The translations under genes were made by a program, and so were the position numbers. Positions 10,164-19,345 of a stretch of 64,000 bases of DNA are shown in pieces (the first letter of the stretch is position 1; each line of letters starts with the position of its first letter). Below the pieces are notes generated by a model that was not told the origin of the DNA, did no database searches, and saw nothing but the letters and a program-made list of their open reading frames with translations. The stretch lies in NCBI GenBank assembly GCA_963717695.1, contig CAVQWR010000004.1, positions 124,001 to 188,000 of the forward strand, written 5' to 3'. Origin of the DNA: CAIWHR01 sp963717695. GTDB taxonomy: Bacteria; Pseudomonadota; Gammaproteobacteria; Burkholderiales; Casimicrobiaceae.

Positions 10164-10841
10164 CTAGACGCCGCCGCGCCAGCGCGGCATCTCGCGCTCG
10201 GCCAGCGCGGCGTCGGCGACGAACGGGTTGCTGCGCCGCTCCTCGCCGAACGTCGACATCGGCCCATGGCCCGGGACGAACCCGATGTCCGCGCCGAGCG
10301 GCCACAGCTCCTGCGTGATCGACCGGATCAGCGTGTCGAAGTCGCCGCGCGGAAAATCGGTGCGGCCGATGGAGCCGTGGAACAGCACGTCGCCGACGAA
10401 GGCGAGGCGGGCGGCACGGCTCGCGAACACGACGTGCCCGGGCGTGTGGCCGGGGCAGTGCCGGACCTCGAACTCGATGTTGCCGACGCTGACGCAATCG
10501 CCGCCGACGAGCCAGCGATCGGGCGTGAACGGGCGCGCGCCGGCGACGCCGAAGAGCGTCGACTGCCGGGCGAGCTGGTCGATCCAGAAGGCGTCGTCGC
10601 GATGCGGCCCCACGATCGGGGCGCCGGTGCGCTCCGCGACCTCGGCGGCACCCCCGCAATGGTCGATGTGCCCGTGCGTGACCAGCACCTTGTCCAGTGC
10701 CGCCCCGCTTGCGGCGACCGCATCGAGCAGCCGGTCGACTTCGCCTCCCGGATCGACCAGCGCCGCCTTGCGCGTCTCCTCGCACACGACGAGCGAGCAG
10801 TTCTGCTGATACGCGGTGACCGGAATCAGCGTGAGCTTCAC
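10164..10841 (-). CDS. Glyoxalase II-like metallo-beta-lactamase fold hydrolase (YcbL type)
   Basis: This is a metallo-beta-lactamase fold hydrolase with the canonical metal motif THGHIDH, further ligands in CPGHTPGH and GDVLFHGSIGR, and the closing VPGHGP histidine. Its closest known type is YcbL, a type II glyoxalase that hydrolyses thioesters such as S-lactoylglutathione. The GTG at 10841 was chosen because the protein then starts VKLTLIPVTAYQQNCS, aligning with the YcbL N-terminus, with a GGGAG ribosome site upstream. An in-frame ATG at 10907 would add 22 unconserved residues. It is 162 bases from the radical SAM gene and may share its transcript. Confidence 0.85.
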   Translation of the reverse strand: MKLTLIPVTAYQQNCSLVVCEETRKAALVDPGGEVDRLLDAVAASGAALDKVLVTHGHIDHCGGAAEVAERTGAPIVGPHRDDAFWIDQLARQSTLFGVAGARPFTPDRWLVGGDCVSVGNIEFEVRHCPGHTPGHVVFASRAARLAFVGDVLFHGSIGRTDFPRGDFDTLIRSITQELWPLGADIGFVPGHGPMSTFGEERRSNPFVADAALAEREMPRWRGGV

Positions 10842-11003
10842 CGCCGCGCTCCCGCCCTCAGCCCTTGCAAGCCCGGCAGAATCTTCAGTATCGGTGATGG
10901 AGGCCATGGCACGCGGCGGCCGGTGTGCGGCACGCGGGGGCGAGCAATCATTTGCGGCGATCCGAGTTGGCGGGCCGGCGCGGCGCGCCCGAAACCACGC
11001 ATT

Positions 11004-12089
11004 CTAGAGGAGTTCGAGTTGCGCCGAGTCGCGCGGCGGCCGGAAGCGCGTCGTGTCGACCGGGACGTCGCGCTCGGCGTTGAGCCCGTAGCGCTTGCAC
11101 GCGATCCGGAAACGATTGCGCACGAGCGCTGCGAATTCGCCCTGGCCGTGCATCCGCGAGCCGAAGCGCGGGTCGTTGTCGCGCCCGCCGCGGATCTGCT
11201 GGACGATGCTCATCACGTGAGCGGCGCGCATCGGGTAATGCGCGTCGAGCCACTCGCGAAAGAGCGGCGCGACCTCGAGCGGCAGCCGCAGCAGCGTGTA
11301 GCCCGCGTAGCGCGCCCCGGCGGCCGCGGCGGCTTCGAGGATCGCCTCGAGTTCGTGGTCGGTCAGCTGCGGAATGACGGGCGCCACGTTGACGCCGACC
11401 GGGATGCCCGCGCTGCTCAACGCACGGATGAGCTCGAGACGCTTGTGCGGCGCGGCGGCGCGCGGATCGAGCTTGCGCGCCAGCTCGCGATCAAGCATCG
11501 CAATCGATATGAAAACGCCGGCGAGACGCTTCGCCGCCATCGGCGCGAGCAGGTCGAGGTCGCGCTCGACGAGCGCGCCCTTGGTCGTGATCGTCAGCGG
11601 GTGATCGCAGGCGGCGAGCACCTCGATCACGCCGCGCGTCACCTTCCACTCGCGCTCGATGGGCTGATACGGGTCGGTGTTGGTCCCGAGCGCGATCGGA
11701 TCGCAGACGTAGCCGGGCTTCGCGAGTTCCTTGCGCAGCAGCGCCGCCGCGTCGGGTTTCGCGAAGAGCTTCGTCTCGAAGTCGATGCCGGGCGAGAGGT
11801 CGAGATACGCGTGCGTCGGCCGCGCGTAGCAGTAGATGCAGCCGTGCTCGCAGCCCTGGTATGGATTGATCGACTGGCTGAATGGAATGTCGGGCGAATC
11901 GTTGCGCGCGATGATCGTCCGGGCGCGGGTGATGCGCACGATGGTGCGCAGCGGTGGCAGCGGCTCGTCCTCGTCCTGCGGCGGCGCCCAGCCGTCGTCG
12001 ACCGGCGCGCGCGTGTCGCGCCGGAAGCGATTCTCCGGATTGAACGTCGCGCCGCGACCCTTGGGCGGCGGCGCGGGAACGCCCGCCAT
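11004..12089 (-). CDS. PA0069 family radical SAM protein
   Basis: This is a 361-residue radical SAM enzyme. The cluster-binding motif is a CxxxCxxC (GCEHGCIYC) at about residue 80, in the family context NPYQGCEHGC. Other landmarks are GTNTDPYQPIE, TKGALVERDLDLL and VAPVIPQLTD, all typical of the PA0069/SplB-related group, whose reaction is unknown. It follows the OsmC gene by seven bases on the same strand, so the two are probably cotranscribed. Confidence 0.88.
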   Translation of the reverse strand: MAGVPAPPPKGRGATFNPENRFRRDTRAPVDDGWAPPQDEDEPLPPLRTIVRITRARTIIARNDSPDIPFSQSINPYQGCEHGCIYCYARPTHAYLDLSPGIDFETKLFAKPDAAALLRKELAKPGYVCDPIALGTNTDPYQPIEREWKVTRGVIEVLAACDHPLTITTKGALVERDLDLLAPMAAKRLAGVFISIAMLDRELARKLDPRAAAPHKRLELIRALSSAGIPVGVNVAPVIPQLTDHELEAILEAAAAAGARYAGYTLLRLPLEVAPLFREWLDAHYPMRAAHVMSIVQQIRGGRDNDPRFGSRMHGQGEFAALVRNRFRIACKRYGLNAERDVPVDTTRFRPPRDSAQLELL

Positions 12090-12096
12090 CGTCCCG

Positions 12097-12525
12097 TCAG
12101 GCGAGCGCCGCGTCGAGCGTCACCCTGATCGACGGGGCGAGGGCCCGCGACACGACGCAGCCGGACTTGGCGCCGTTCGCGAACTCGGCGAACTTCGCGG
12201 CGTCGATGCCCGGCACCTTCGCGCGGGTGACGAGATGCACGGCGGTGATCGTCGGCTTGCCGTCGACGTCCTCCATCGTCAGCGCGGCCTCGGTATCGAT
12301 CGTCTCGGCGGTGATGCCGGCGTTGTTCATCGTGAACGACAGCGCCATCGTGAAGCATCCCGCATGGGCCGCCGCGATGAGCTCCTCGGGGTTCGTGCCC
12401 TTGCCGTCGCCGAAGCGGGCCTTGAACGAATACGGCGTGTCGCGCAGCGTGCCGCTTTGTGCCGACAGCGTGCCGCTGCCTTCCTTGGTGCTGCCTTGCC
12501 AATGTGCGGATGCCTTGCGTTGCAT
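12097..12525 (-). CDS. osmC: OsmC family peroxiredoxin
   Basis: This is a 142-residue OsmC/Ohr-fold protein that reduces organic hydroperoxides through a cysteine pair. The first cysteine is in AAHAGCFTMALS and the second in AKSGCVVSRAL; TNPEELIAAAHA is the signature segment. The N-terminus MQRKASAHWQGS matches the osmotically inducible subgroup. It is the first gene of the pair with the radical SAM gene and is divergent from metY. Confidence 0.92.
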   Translation of the reverse strand: MQRKASAHWQGSTKEGSGTLSAQSGTLRDTPYSFKARFGDGKGTNPEELIAAAHAGCFTMALSFTMNNAGITAETIDTEAALTMEDVDGKPTITAVHLVTRAKVPGIDAAKFAEFANGAKSGCVVSRALAPSIRVTLDAALA

Positions 12526-12676
12526 GGTGTCTCCTCGATGGTCGCTGTCGCGCGGGACCGCGGCGAACCGACAAGTTTAGTGCATTGCGCGAATGCCGAT
12601 GTAGGGCGAGCACTTACTTATGACGCCTTGCGCTACCATACGGCGGAACTGGAAATTCCCTCCCTGCGACCCGCCC

Positions 12677-13984
12677 ATGGCCAAGCCGAAGATCACGCAT
12701 TTCGACACCCTCGCCCTGCACGCGGGTGCCGCGCCCGATCCTGCGACCGGCGCGCGCGCGACGCCGATCTACCAGTCGGCATCGTTCGTGTTCCCCGACA
12801 GCGATCATGCGGCGGCGCTCTTCAACATGGAGCGCGCGGGGCACGTCTACTCGCGCATTTCCAATCCGACCTGCGCCGTGCTGGAGGAGCGCATCGCCGC
12901 GCTCGAGGGCGGCGTGGGCGCCATCGCCACTGCATCGGGGCAGGCGGCGCTGCATCTCGCGATCGTCACGCTGCTGTCGGCGGGATCGCACATCGTCGCA
13001 TCTCGCGCGCTCTATGGGGGCTCACACAACCTGCTCGACTACACGCTGCCGCGCTTCGGCATCGCGACGACGTTCGTCGATCCGCGCGATCTCGACGCCT
13101 GGAAGGCGGCGATCCGGCCGGAAACGCGGCTTCTCTTCGGCGAGACGCTCGGCAACCCCGGGCTCGACGTGCTCGACATCCCGCGCGTCGCCGCGCTGGC
13201 GCACGAGCACGGCCTGCCGCTGCTCGTCGATTCGACGTTCACGACGCCCTACCTGATGCAGCCGTTCGCGCACGGCGCCGACCTCGTGTTCCACTCGGCG
13301 ACCAAGTTCCTGTCGGGGCACGGCGTGGTCATCGGCGGGCTTCTCGTCGATTCCGGCGCATTCGCCTGGGACGCGGGGGCCGCGCGGGCGAACTTTCCGA
13401 CAATGAACGAGCCGTATGCGGGCTTCCACGACATGGTGTTCAGCGAGGAGTCGACGACCGCCGCATTCCTGCTGCGCGCGCGGCGCGAGGGCGTGCGCGA
13501 CTTCGGCGCCTGCATGGCGCCGTTCACGGCATTTCAGATCCTCCAGGGCATCGAGACGCTGCCGCTGCGGATGGCCCGGCACGTCGACAACGCGCGCAGG
13601 GTCGTCGCCTTCCTCGCCGCGCATGCGCTGGTGCGCTCGGTCGCCTATCCCGAGCTGCCCGACCATCCGGATCACGCGCTGGCCGAACGCCTGCTGCCGC
13701 GCGGCTGCGGCGCGGTGTTCAGCTTCAACCTCGCCGGGAACCGCGCGCAGGGCCGGAAGTTCATCGAAAGCCTGAAGATATTTTCGCATCTCGCCAACGT
13801 CGGCGACGCCAAGTCGCTGGTCATCCATCCGGCCAGCACCACGCATTTCCGGATGTCGGCGGCCGAGCTCGAGAAGGCCGGCATCACCGAGGGGACGATC
13901 CGGCTGTCCATCGGGCTCGAGAACGTCGACGACCTGATCGAGGACCTGAGCCGCGCGCTCTACGCCGCCGGCAAGGCGGCCTGA
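12677..13984 (+). CDS. metY: O-acetylhomoserine aminocarboxypropyltransferase/sulfhydrylase
   Basis: This is a PLP enzyme of the Cys/Met metabolism family, 435 residues, in the longer O-acetylhomoserine sulfhydrylase size class. It makes homocysteine (or methionine) from activated homoserine and sulfide or methanethiol. The PLP lysine lies in HSATKFLSGHG, the phosphate-binding glycines in ASGQAALH, and YSRISNPT is conserved. The ATG at 12677 starts MAKPKITHFDTLALHAG, the family's usual N-terminus. A possible -10 (TACCAT, 12634-12639) lies about 40 bases upstream. It is followed after three bases by a hydrolase gene. Confidence 0.92.
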   Translation: MAKPKITHFDTLALHAGAAPDPATGARATPIYQSASFVFPDSDHAAALFNMERAGHVYSRISNPTCAVLEERIAALEGGVGAIATASGQAALHLAIVTLLSAGSHIVASRALYGGSHNLLDYTLPRFGIATTFVDPRDLDAWKAAIRPETRLLFGETLGNPGLDVLDIPRVAALAHEHGLPLLVDSTFTTPYLMQPFAHGADLVFHSATKFLSGHGVVIGGLLVDSGAFAWDAGAARANFPTMNEPYAGFHDMVFSEESTTAAFLLRARREGVRDFGACMAPFTAFQILQGIETLPLRMARHVDNARRVVAFLAAHALVRSVAYPELPDHPDHALAERLLPRGCGAVFSFNLAGNRAQGRKFIESLKIFSHLANVGDAKSLVIHPASTTHFRMSAAELEKAGITEGTIRLSIGLENVDDLIEDLSRALYAAGKAA

Positions 13985-13987
13985 GCG

Positions 13988-14775
13988 ATGCGCTTCACCG
14001 TGCAGGACCGCGACGTCTATGCCTACACGGGCGCGCGTCCGCTCGTTCCGGCGCAGCCGACGATCGTGTTCGTGCATGGGGCCGCGAACGACCACAGCGT
14101 GTGGGCGCTGCAGTCGCGCTATTTCGCGCATCACGGCTGCAACGTGCTCGCCGTCGACCTTCCCGGGCACGGGCGCTCGGCAGGGGATCCGCTGCAATCG
14201 GTCGAGGCGATCGCAGAATGGCTCGCCGCGTTGCTGGACGCGGCGTCGATTCCGCGCGCGGCATTGGTCGGCCATTCGATGGGTGCGCTGGCAACGCTCG
14301 AATGCGCGGCGCGGCACGCGGGACGAGTCACCCGTATTGCGCTCGCGGGCATCGCGGTGCCGATGGAAGTGAGCGACGATCTCCTCGATGCCGCACGCCG
14401 CGACGATCACGTCGCCTACGAGCTCATCAACGGCTGGTCGTACGGCCCGCGGCGAAGCCTCGGCGGCAACGCGGTCCCCGGCCTGTGGATGACCGGAAAT
14501 TCGATGCGGCTCCTCGAGCGCAATCGCCCCGGAGTGCTCGCGACCGATCTGGCCGCGTGCCGCGCCTACGCCAACGGCGAGGCCGCCGCGGCCGCGTCCG
14601 CTGTCCCGCGCTCGTCATCACCGGCCGGCGCGACCTGATGGCGCCGCCGCGCAACGCGAAGACGGTGCTTGCGACATTGAGGGACGTGCGCGCCGTCGAG
14701 TTGCCCGAAGCCGGCCACGCGCTGATGGCCGAGGAGCCCGACGCCGTGCTCGACGCGCTGCGCGGATTTCTCTGA
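13988..14775 (+). CDS. Alpha/beta hydrolase (one frameshift)
   Basis: This is an alpha/beta-fold hydrolase of about 262 residues. Visible elements are the oxyanion loop VFVHGAANDHSVW, the nucleophile elbow GHSMGA with its serine, the acid in ITGRRDLMAP and the histidine in EAGHALMAEEP. A frame change near 14590, in an alanine-rich stretch, separates the cap from the C-terminal piece; the latter continues to the TGA at 14775. The start is three bases after metY, so they form an operon. The substrate is unknown. Confidence 0.85.
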
Positions 14776-14789
14776 GCGGGCCGCCGCCG

Positions 14790-15554
14790 ATGAGCGTGGA
14801 GCGCGAAACACCTCTTGTCGTGCTCCCGGTGGTTCGCGCGGTCGGGGCGGCTGCACCGCTGCAATGGCTGCGCCAGGGCGCCGCCGATCTTGCGGCGCAT
14901 CCCGTCGCGAGCGCATTCTACGGCGTGTGTTTCGCGGTCATGGGGTGGCTGATCGCATTCACGTTCCGCCACGCCTATCAGTACGTGTCGGCGCTCGTGA
15001 CCGGATTTTTCCTGGTCGGTCCTTTCCTCGCAGTGGGGCTGTACGCGCTGTCGCGCGATCGCGAGCGGCACGAGGCCGTCCTGCTGCGGCCGACGCTGGC
15101 CGCCTGGGCCCCCGCGGCCGGTGCGATCGGCGTGTTCGCGCTGGTGCTGGTCGTGATCCTGCTCGTCTGGGCGCGCGCGTCGCTCGTCGTCTTCGCGCTC
15201 TTCTACACGAGCGAGATGCCGAGCGTCAGCGGATTCCTGGGACAGGTGCTCTCGCTCGACAACCTCGAGTTCCTGTTTGCCTATTTCTGTGTCGGCGGAT
15301 GCTTCGCGGTGCTGGTATTCGCAATCAGCGTGATCTCGGTGCCGATGATGCTCGACCGGAACACGGACGGCGTCACCGCCGTGCTGACCAGCCTGCGCGC
15401 GTTCGGCACGAATCCCGGCGCGATGCTCGTGTGGGGCCTCGCGATTGTCGCAATCATCGGCGCGGGCGCAGCACTCGCCTTCGTGGGGCTCGTCGTCGCC
15501 GTGCCGCTCATCGGGCACGCGACCTGGCACGCCTATCGCGCGCTGGTCGAATAG
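14790..15554 (+). CDS. DUF2189 domain-containing membrane protein
   Basis: This is a 254-residue integral membrane protein with about six hydrophobic segments. The N-terminal pattern APLQWLRQGAADLAAHP and the FFLVGPFLAVGLYALSR segment identify the DUF2189 family, of unknown function and common in proteobacteria. ISVPMMLDRNTD is a further conserved loop. It starts 14 bases after the hydrolase gene and probably ends the metY operon. Confidence 0.85.
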   Translation: MSVERETPLVVLPVVRAVGAAAPLQWLRQGAADLAAHPVASAFYGVCFAVMGWLIAFTFRHAYQYVSALVTGFFLVGPFLAVGLYALSRDRERHEAVLLRPTLAAWAPAAGAIGVFALVLVVILLVWARASLVVFALFYTSEMPSVSGFLGQVLSLDNLEFLFAYFCVGGCFAVLVFAISVISVPMMLDRNTDGVTAVLTSLRAFGTNPGAMLVWGLAIVAIIGAGAALAFVGLVVAVPLIGHATWHAYRALVE

Positions 15555-15576
15555 GCGGGCGCGGCTGCCGGGGTCG

Positions 15577-16131
15577 TCAATCCTTGCGCCACTTGATCGA
15601 GCAGCCGACCGACGCGTGCTGGATCTGCGGCGCCTTCGCGCCGCGCGCGACGGCCGTCATCGCCGCGAAGAGCTCGCGCGGGGCGTCGGGATCGGACGAG
15701 CGTCCCGACGAATCGAGCCGGCCGCGATAGACCAGCGCGAGATTGCGGTCGTACCCGAAGAAATCCGGCGTGCAGACGGCGCCGTAGGCGCGCGCGACCT
15801 CCTGCGTCTCGTCGATGACGTACGGAAACGTGAAGCCGTTGCGCTCGGCGAAGACCTTCATGTTCGCGAACGAATCCTCCGGGTAGTCGGCGGTGTCGTT
15901 GCTCATGATCGCGACGCTGCCCACACCGTGCGCGGCGAGCTCGTCCATGTCGCGGGCGATCTTCTCGGCGACGGCACGCACGTACGGGCAGTGGTTGCAG
16001 ATGAACATCACCACGGTGCCGCGGGGACCGCGCACCGAGTCGAGCGTGTGGCGGCGCCCGTCCGTTCCCGGGAGGTCGAACGGAACCGCTTTCGACCCGG
16101 GCGTGCCCGGCGGCGTGGGCGTGGTGACCAT
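15577..16131 (-). CDS. Thioredoxin-fold peroxiredoxin-like protein
   Basis: This is a 184-residue thioredoxin-fold protein of the AhpC/TSA-like group that carries a CxxC in FICNHCPYVRAV (about residues 45-48). The surrounding pattern VVMFICNHCPYV and the later GAVCTPDFFGYD are typical of bacterial thioredoxin family proteins of unknown partner. The ATG at 16131 is preceded by GAGGAAAT. It is convergent with the DUF2189 gene and divergent from the acetyltransferase. Confidence 0.85.
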   Translation of the reverse strand: MVTTPTPPGTPGSKAVPFDLPGTDGRRHTLDSVRGPRGTVVMFICNHCPYVRAVAEKIARDMDELAAHGVGSVAIMSNDTADYPEDSFANMKVFAERNGFTFPYVIDETQEVARAYGAVCTPDFFGYDRNLALVYRGRLDSSGRSSDPDAPRELFAAMTAVARGAKAPQIQHASVGCSIKWRKD

Positions 16132-16197
16132 GATTTCCTCGGGTGGGCTGCGACGATACTGTGTCAGAATCCTAGCACGCTCTTCGCACCGGATTCC

Positions 16198-17043
16198 ATG
16201 CTGCGCGTCATCCGCCACACCGATCCCGACGCATTCCTTGCCGCGGCCGCGCCGATTCGCGCGCGCGGCGAGGCGTCGGCAAGCATCTTCACGACTGCGG
16301 CGCACAACGCGCGGCGCACGCCGCCCGCCCCGGACGAGCGGATGTATTTTGCCACCTGCGAGGGCGACGGCGCCTTCGGCGTCGCAGTGCAGCGCGACGA
16401 CGGGGCGGCGCTCCTGGGCGCGAGCGATGCGGCCGCGGCCGTGGCCTTCGCCGACGATCTCGCGGGCGAGTGGCCCGCATTGAAAGGGGTGATGGGCGGG
16501 CACGACGCCGCGCACGCGTTCGCGCGGCGCTGGCGCGAGCGCACGGGTGCGGAGCCGGTGCTGCGGGTCCACCTGCGCCAGCATGTGCTGACGGAAGTCG
16601 CCGACGTTCCGCCGGCGCCGGGCGCAGCGCGGCTGGCCGGCGAGGCAGACCTGTCCTGGCTCGTCGATGCGCAGGCCGCCTTTCTCGCCGAAGTCGGGAT
16701 GCCCGGCACGCCCGAGCGATTCCACACGTGGCTGCCGCGACGCATTGCGCGCGGGGAGTTTCGCGTGTGGGAGGACGGCGGACCGGTGGCCTTCGCCGGA
16801 TTCAATGGCGCCGCGCCGGAGCTCGCGCGCATCGCGCCGGTCTACACGTTTCCGGAGCATCGGAGCCGCGGTTATGCGACAACGCTCACCGCCGCGCTCG
16901 CGCGCGAGCTTCTCGAAAGCGGCAAGCGCTCGGTCTTTCTCACGACCGACGTCACCAACCCGACCTCGAATGCGATCTATGCCCGCATCGGGTTTCGCGC
17001 GGAGAACGACGACTACCACTTCGAGTTCGTCGCGGCGTCATAG
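16198..17043 (+). CDS. GNAT family N-acetyltransferase
   Basis: This is a 281-residue protein with a C-terminal GNAT domain. The acetyl-CoA binding motif A region reads TFPEHRSRGYATTLTAALA, and motif B contains NPTSNAIYARIGFR. The N-terminal half is a second, degenerate GNAT-like or family-specific region. The substrate is unknown. The stop codon TAG at 17041-17043 is immediately followed by the rsmE ATG, which suggests a common transcript. Confidence 0.85.
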   Translation: MLRVIRHTDPDAFLAAAAPIRARGEASASIFTTAAHNARRTPPAPDERMYFATCEGDGAFGVAVQRDDGAALLGASDAAAAVAFADDLAGEWPALKGVMGGHDAAHAFARRWRERTGAEPVLRVHLRQHVLTEVADVPPAPGAARLAGEADLSWLVDAQAAFLAEVGMPGTPERFHTWLPRRIARGEFRVWEDGGPVAFAGFNGAAPELARIAPVYTFPEHRSRGYATTLTAALARELLESGKRSVFLTTDVTNPTSNAIYARIGFRAENDDYHFEFVAAS

Positions 17044-17781
17044 ATGGCCGTTCCCCGCTTCTTTGCGCCGCTGGATCTTGCCCCCACCGACGTCGGGAAG
17101 ACGATAACGCTGCCCGACGCCGCGGCACACCACGCGACGCGCGTCGTGCGCCTCGCCGCCGGCGACACGCTGACGCTCTTCAACGGTGCCGGCGGCGAAT
17201 ACAGGGCGACGCTCGTCACGGTCGACCGCAAGGCCGTCATGGCGCGCCTCGACGCCTTCGACCCGGTCGGGCGCGAGTCGCCGCTTGCGGTGACGCTTGC
17301 GCAGGCGGTCGCGGCGAACGACGCGATGGATTACGCGATCCGCAAGGCGGTGGAGCTCGGCGTGAGCGCGATCGCGCCGCTCGTCACCGAGCGCAGCGCG
17401 CCGCTGCCGCGGGGCGAGCGCGCCGACAAGCGGCTCGACCACTGGCGGCAGGTCGTCGTCGCCGCGTGCGAGCAATGCGGGCGCAATCGCGTGCCCGAGG
17501 TCGCGCCGGCGCAACCACTTGGCGAGTGGCTGGCCGCCTGGCACGGCACCGGGGTCGTCCTTGCGCCGGACGGCGCCACGACGCTCGCGAAGCTGCCCGC
17601 GCCGACGGGCCCGCTGGCACTGCTCGTCGGCCCGGAGGGAGGGCTCGGCGCGCGCGAGATCGCAGTCGTGACTGCACGCGGATTCGCGCCGCTTCGTCTC
17701 GGGCCGCGCATTCTTCGCACCGAGACTGCGGGCGTCGCGGCGCTCGCGCTGCTGCAGTCCGCCTGGGGCGACCTGAGTTAA
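17044..17781 (+). CDS. rsmE: 16S rRNA (uracil(1498)-N(3))-methyltransferase RsmE
   Basis: This is a 245-residue SPOUT-class methyltransferase that methylates U1498 of 16S rRNA. The N-terminal PUA-like domain starts MAVPRFFAPLDL with HHATRVVRL. The C-terminal knot carries LLVGPEGGLGAREI and LGPRILRTETAGVAAL, the S-adenosylmethionine-binding signature of the family. Length is normal. It abuts the acetyltransferase gene and converges on holA with eight bases between the stops. Confidence 0.95.
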   Translation: MAVPRFFAPLDLAPTDVGKTITLPDAAAHHATRVVRLAAGDTLTLFNGAGGEYRATLVTVDRKAVMARLDAFDPVGRESPLAVTLAQAVAANDAMDYAIRKAVELGVSAIAPLVTERSAPLPRGERADKRLDHWRQVVVAACEQCGRNRVPEVAPAQPLGEWLAAWHGTGVVLAPDGATTLAKLPAPTGPLALLVGPEGGLGAREIAVVTARGFAPLRLGPRILRTETAGVAALALLQSAWGDLS

Positions 17782-17789
17782 GGGTCGCG

Positions 17790-18830
17790 TCAGCCGCGCC
17801 GCGTGCCGCCGGCGGCGGGCGTCGCCGAGGTTCCTGCGAGCAGCAGCGCGAACGTGCGCAATTCGTCCCACACGTTGCCGCGGCCGATGCCTTTGGCGAG
17901 CGCGTCGATCCGCCCGAGATCGTGCAGCAGTCGGGCCACGAGCGCGGGGGCCACCCGGCGCGCGGCCAGCGCCATCGCGTCGCTGCGCCTGCCCCAGACG
18001 CGCGCGCCGCGCATTGCGGCGCTTCCGTCGGATCCGCCGCGCGCGGCTTCCAGCGTCGCCGCGAGGGCGTGCACGTCCTCGCTCGCCTGCCAGACGAATA
18101 GCGGCGCCGCTTCGCCTTCCGCTTCCAGCGCCGCGAGAATGCGCACGGCGCGCGCGGCGTCGCCGCCGAGCCACGCCGCGGACAGCTCGTTGAGATCGTA
18201 GCGCGCGACGTCGGTGACCGCGCGCACGACGTCCTCGTGGGCGAGCTTGCCTTCGGGCAACGCGAGGCCGAGCTTCTCGACCTCCTGGCGCGCGGCGAGC
18301 AGGTTGCCTTCGCAGCGATCGGCGAGGAACGCGAGCGTTTCCGATGCCGCACGCTGCTTCTGCCGCGCGAGCCGCGCCTCGAGCCACGCCGGCAATTCGC
18401 TCCGCGATAGCGGATAGACCGCGACGGCGACGCCGGCCTGCGCCAGCGCCTTGAACCACGCGGACGATTGCGTCGTGCGATCCGCCCGCGGCAGCGTCAC
18501 CAGCAGCACGTTGTCGGGATTGAGGCGCGCGGCAAAGGCTTCGAGAGCGCTTCCGCCCTCGACGCCCGGCTTGCCGGTGGGCATACGAAGATCGATGAGC
18601 TTGCGCCCGCCGAAGAGGCTCGCGTTGCTGTTGCCGGCAAGGAACGCGTCCCACTTGAAGCCCGGCTCGACGAAATAGGTCTCGCGCTCGTCGAAGCCGG
18701 CGCGGCGCGCCGCGGCGCGGACGGCGTCGCCGGCCTCGATGGCGAGCAGCGGCTCGTCGCCGTGGATCAGGTAGACGGGCGCGAGCCCGCGCTCGAGCTG
18801 CGCGGCGAGCTGGTTGGCGCGGACGTCCAT
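17790..18830 (-). CDS. holA: DNA polymerase III subunit delta
   Basis: This is the delta subunit of the clamp loader, 346 residues, which opens the beta sliding clamp. The N-terminus has the family pattern LAPVYLIHGDEPLLAIEAGDAVR, and the clamp-contacting segment lies near NASLFGGRKLIDLR. The middle EGNLLAARQEVEKL and the C-terminal helical bundle are typical. It is the last gene of leuS-lptE-holA, a gene order kept across proteobacteria. Confidence 0.95.
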   Translation of the reverse strand: MDVRANQLAAQLERGLAPVYLIHGDEPLLAIEAGDAVRAAARRAGFDERETYFVEPGFKWDAFLAGNSNASLFGGRKLIDLRMPTGKPGVEGGSALEAFAARLNPDNVLLVTLPRADRTTQSSAWFKALAQAGVAVAVYPLSRSELPAWLEARLARQKQRAASETLAFLADRCEGNLLAARQEVEKLGLALPEGKLAHEDVVRAVTDVARYDLNELSAAWLGGDAARAVRILAALEAEGEAAPLFVWQASEDVHALAATLEAARGGSDGSAAMRGARVWGRRSDAMALAARRVAPALVARLLHDLGRIDALAKGIGRGNVWDELRTFALLLAGTSATPAAGGTRRG

Positions 18831-18851
18831 GCGCGGGTCGTGCCGCCGCCG

Positions 18852-19322
18852 CTACGACGGCGCCTTTGCCGCCTGCAGCCGGCGCAGGATCTGCTGCACG
18901 GCATCGGACTGCATTTCCTTCAGCGTGCGCTCCTCCTCGGACAGGCGCGCCAGCACTTCCGACTCGTTGAACGTGTAGCTGCGGCGGATGACGATCTCGG
19001 CCGCCGGGATGAGCTCCTTGCCGGCGGCGTCGTGCAGCGAGAAGTTGACGCGCTTCGCCAGTGCATATTCCTGCACGCGGCCGCCGCTCGTCAGCGACAG
19101 CACCTGCTTGTCGTCGACGACGGCGGTGATGTCGAGGATCGCCTGCGCCTCCGTCGGCTTGTCGACGAGCTTCGTGCCGCCGTTGCCTTCGATCGCGCGC
19201 TTCAGGTCGGTCAGCATCGGCGCATTGCCCGGCGCGCTGATGTAGAGCGTCGAGAACGAGAGGGGCGCATAGCCGCGCAGGTGGAAGCCGCATGCCGCGA
19301 CGACGAACGCGGCGGCAAGCAC
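18852..19322 (-). CDS. lptE: LPS-assembly lipoprotein LptE
   Basis: This is the outer-membrane lipoprotein partner of LptD in lipopolysaccharide export. The mature protein starts at the lipobox cysteine (FVVAACGFHLRG), followed by YISAPGNAPM, the usual LptE core and a C-terminal helix rich in Glu/Arg. The reading frame holding this protein begins with a GTG at 19322, leaving a signal of only ten residues. An ATG at 19341 in another frame (MRTLRR) would give a normal signal sequence if one base were added or removed, so a small indel is likely. It is bracketed by leuS and holA. Confidence 0.88.
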   Translation of the reverse strand: MLAAAFVVAACGFHLRGYAPLSFSTLYISAPGNAPMLTDLKRAIEGNGGTKLVDKPTEAQAILDITAVVDDKQVLSLTSGGRVQEYALAKRVNFSLHDAAGKELIPAAEIVIRRSYTFNESEVLARLSEEERTLKEMQSDAVQQILRRLQAAKAPS

Positions 19323-19345
19323 GGCGACGCAATGTGCGCATCGCG

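Noticed and set aside
9567..12128. Very long plus-strand open frame of 853 codons, and a similar one at 11836-14775.
   Set aside because: These are antisense or frame shadows of well-supported genes, common in high-GC DNA. Their translations are Arg/Ala/Asp-rich and match no family.
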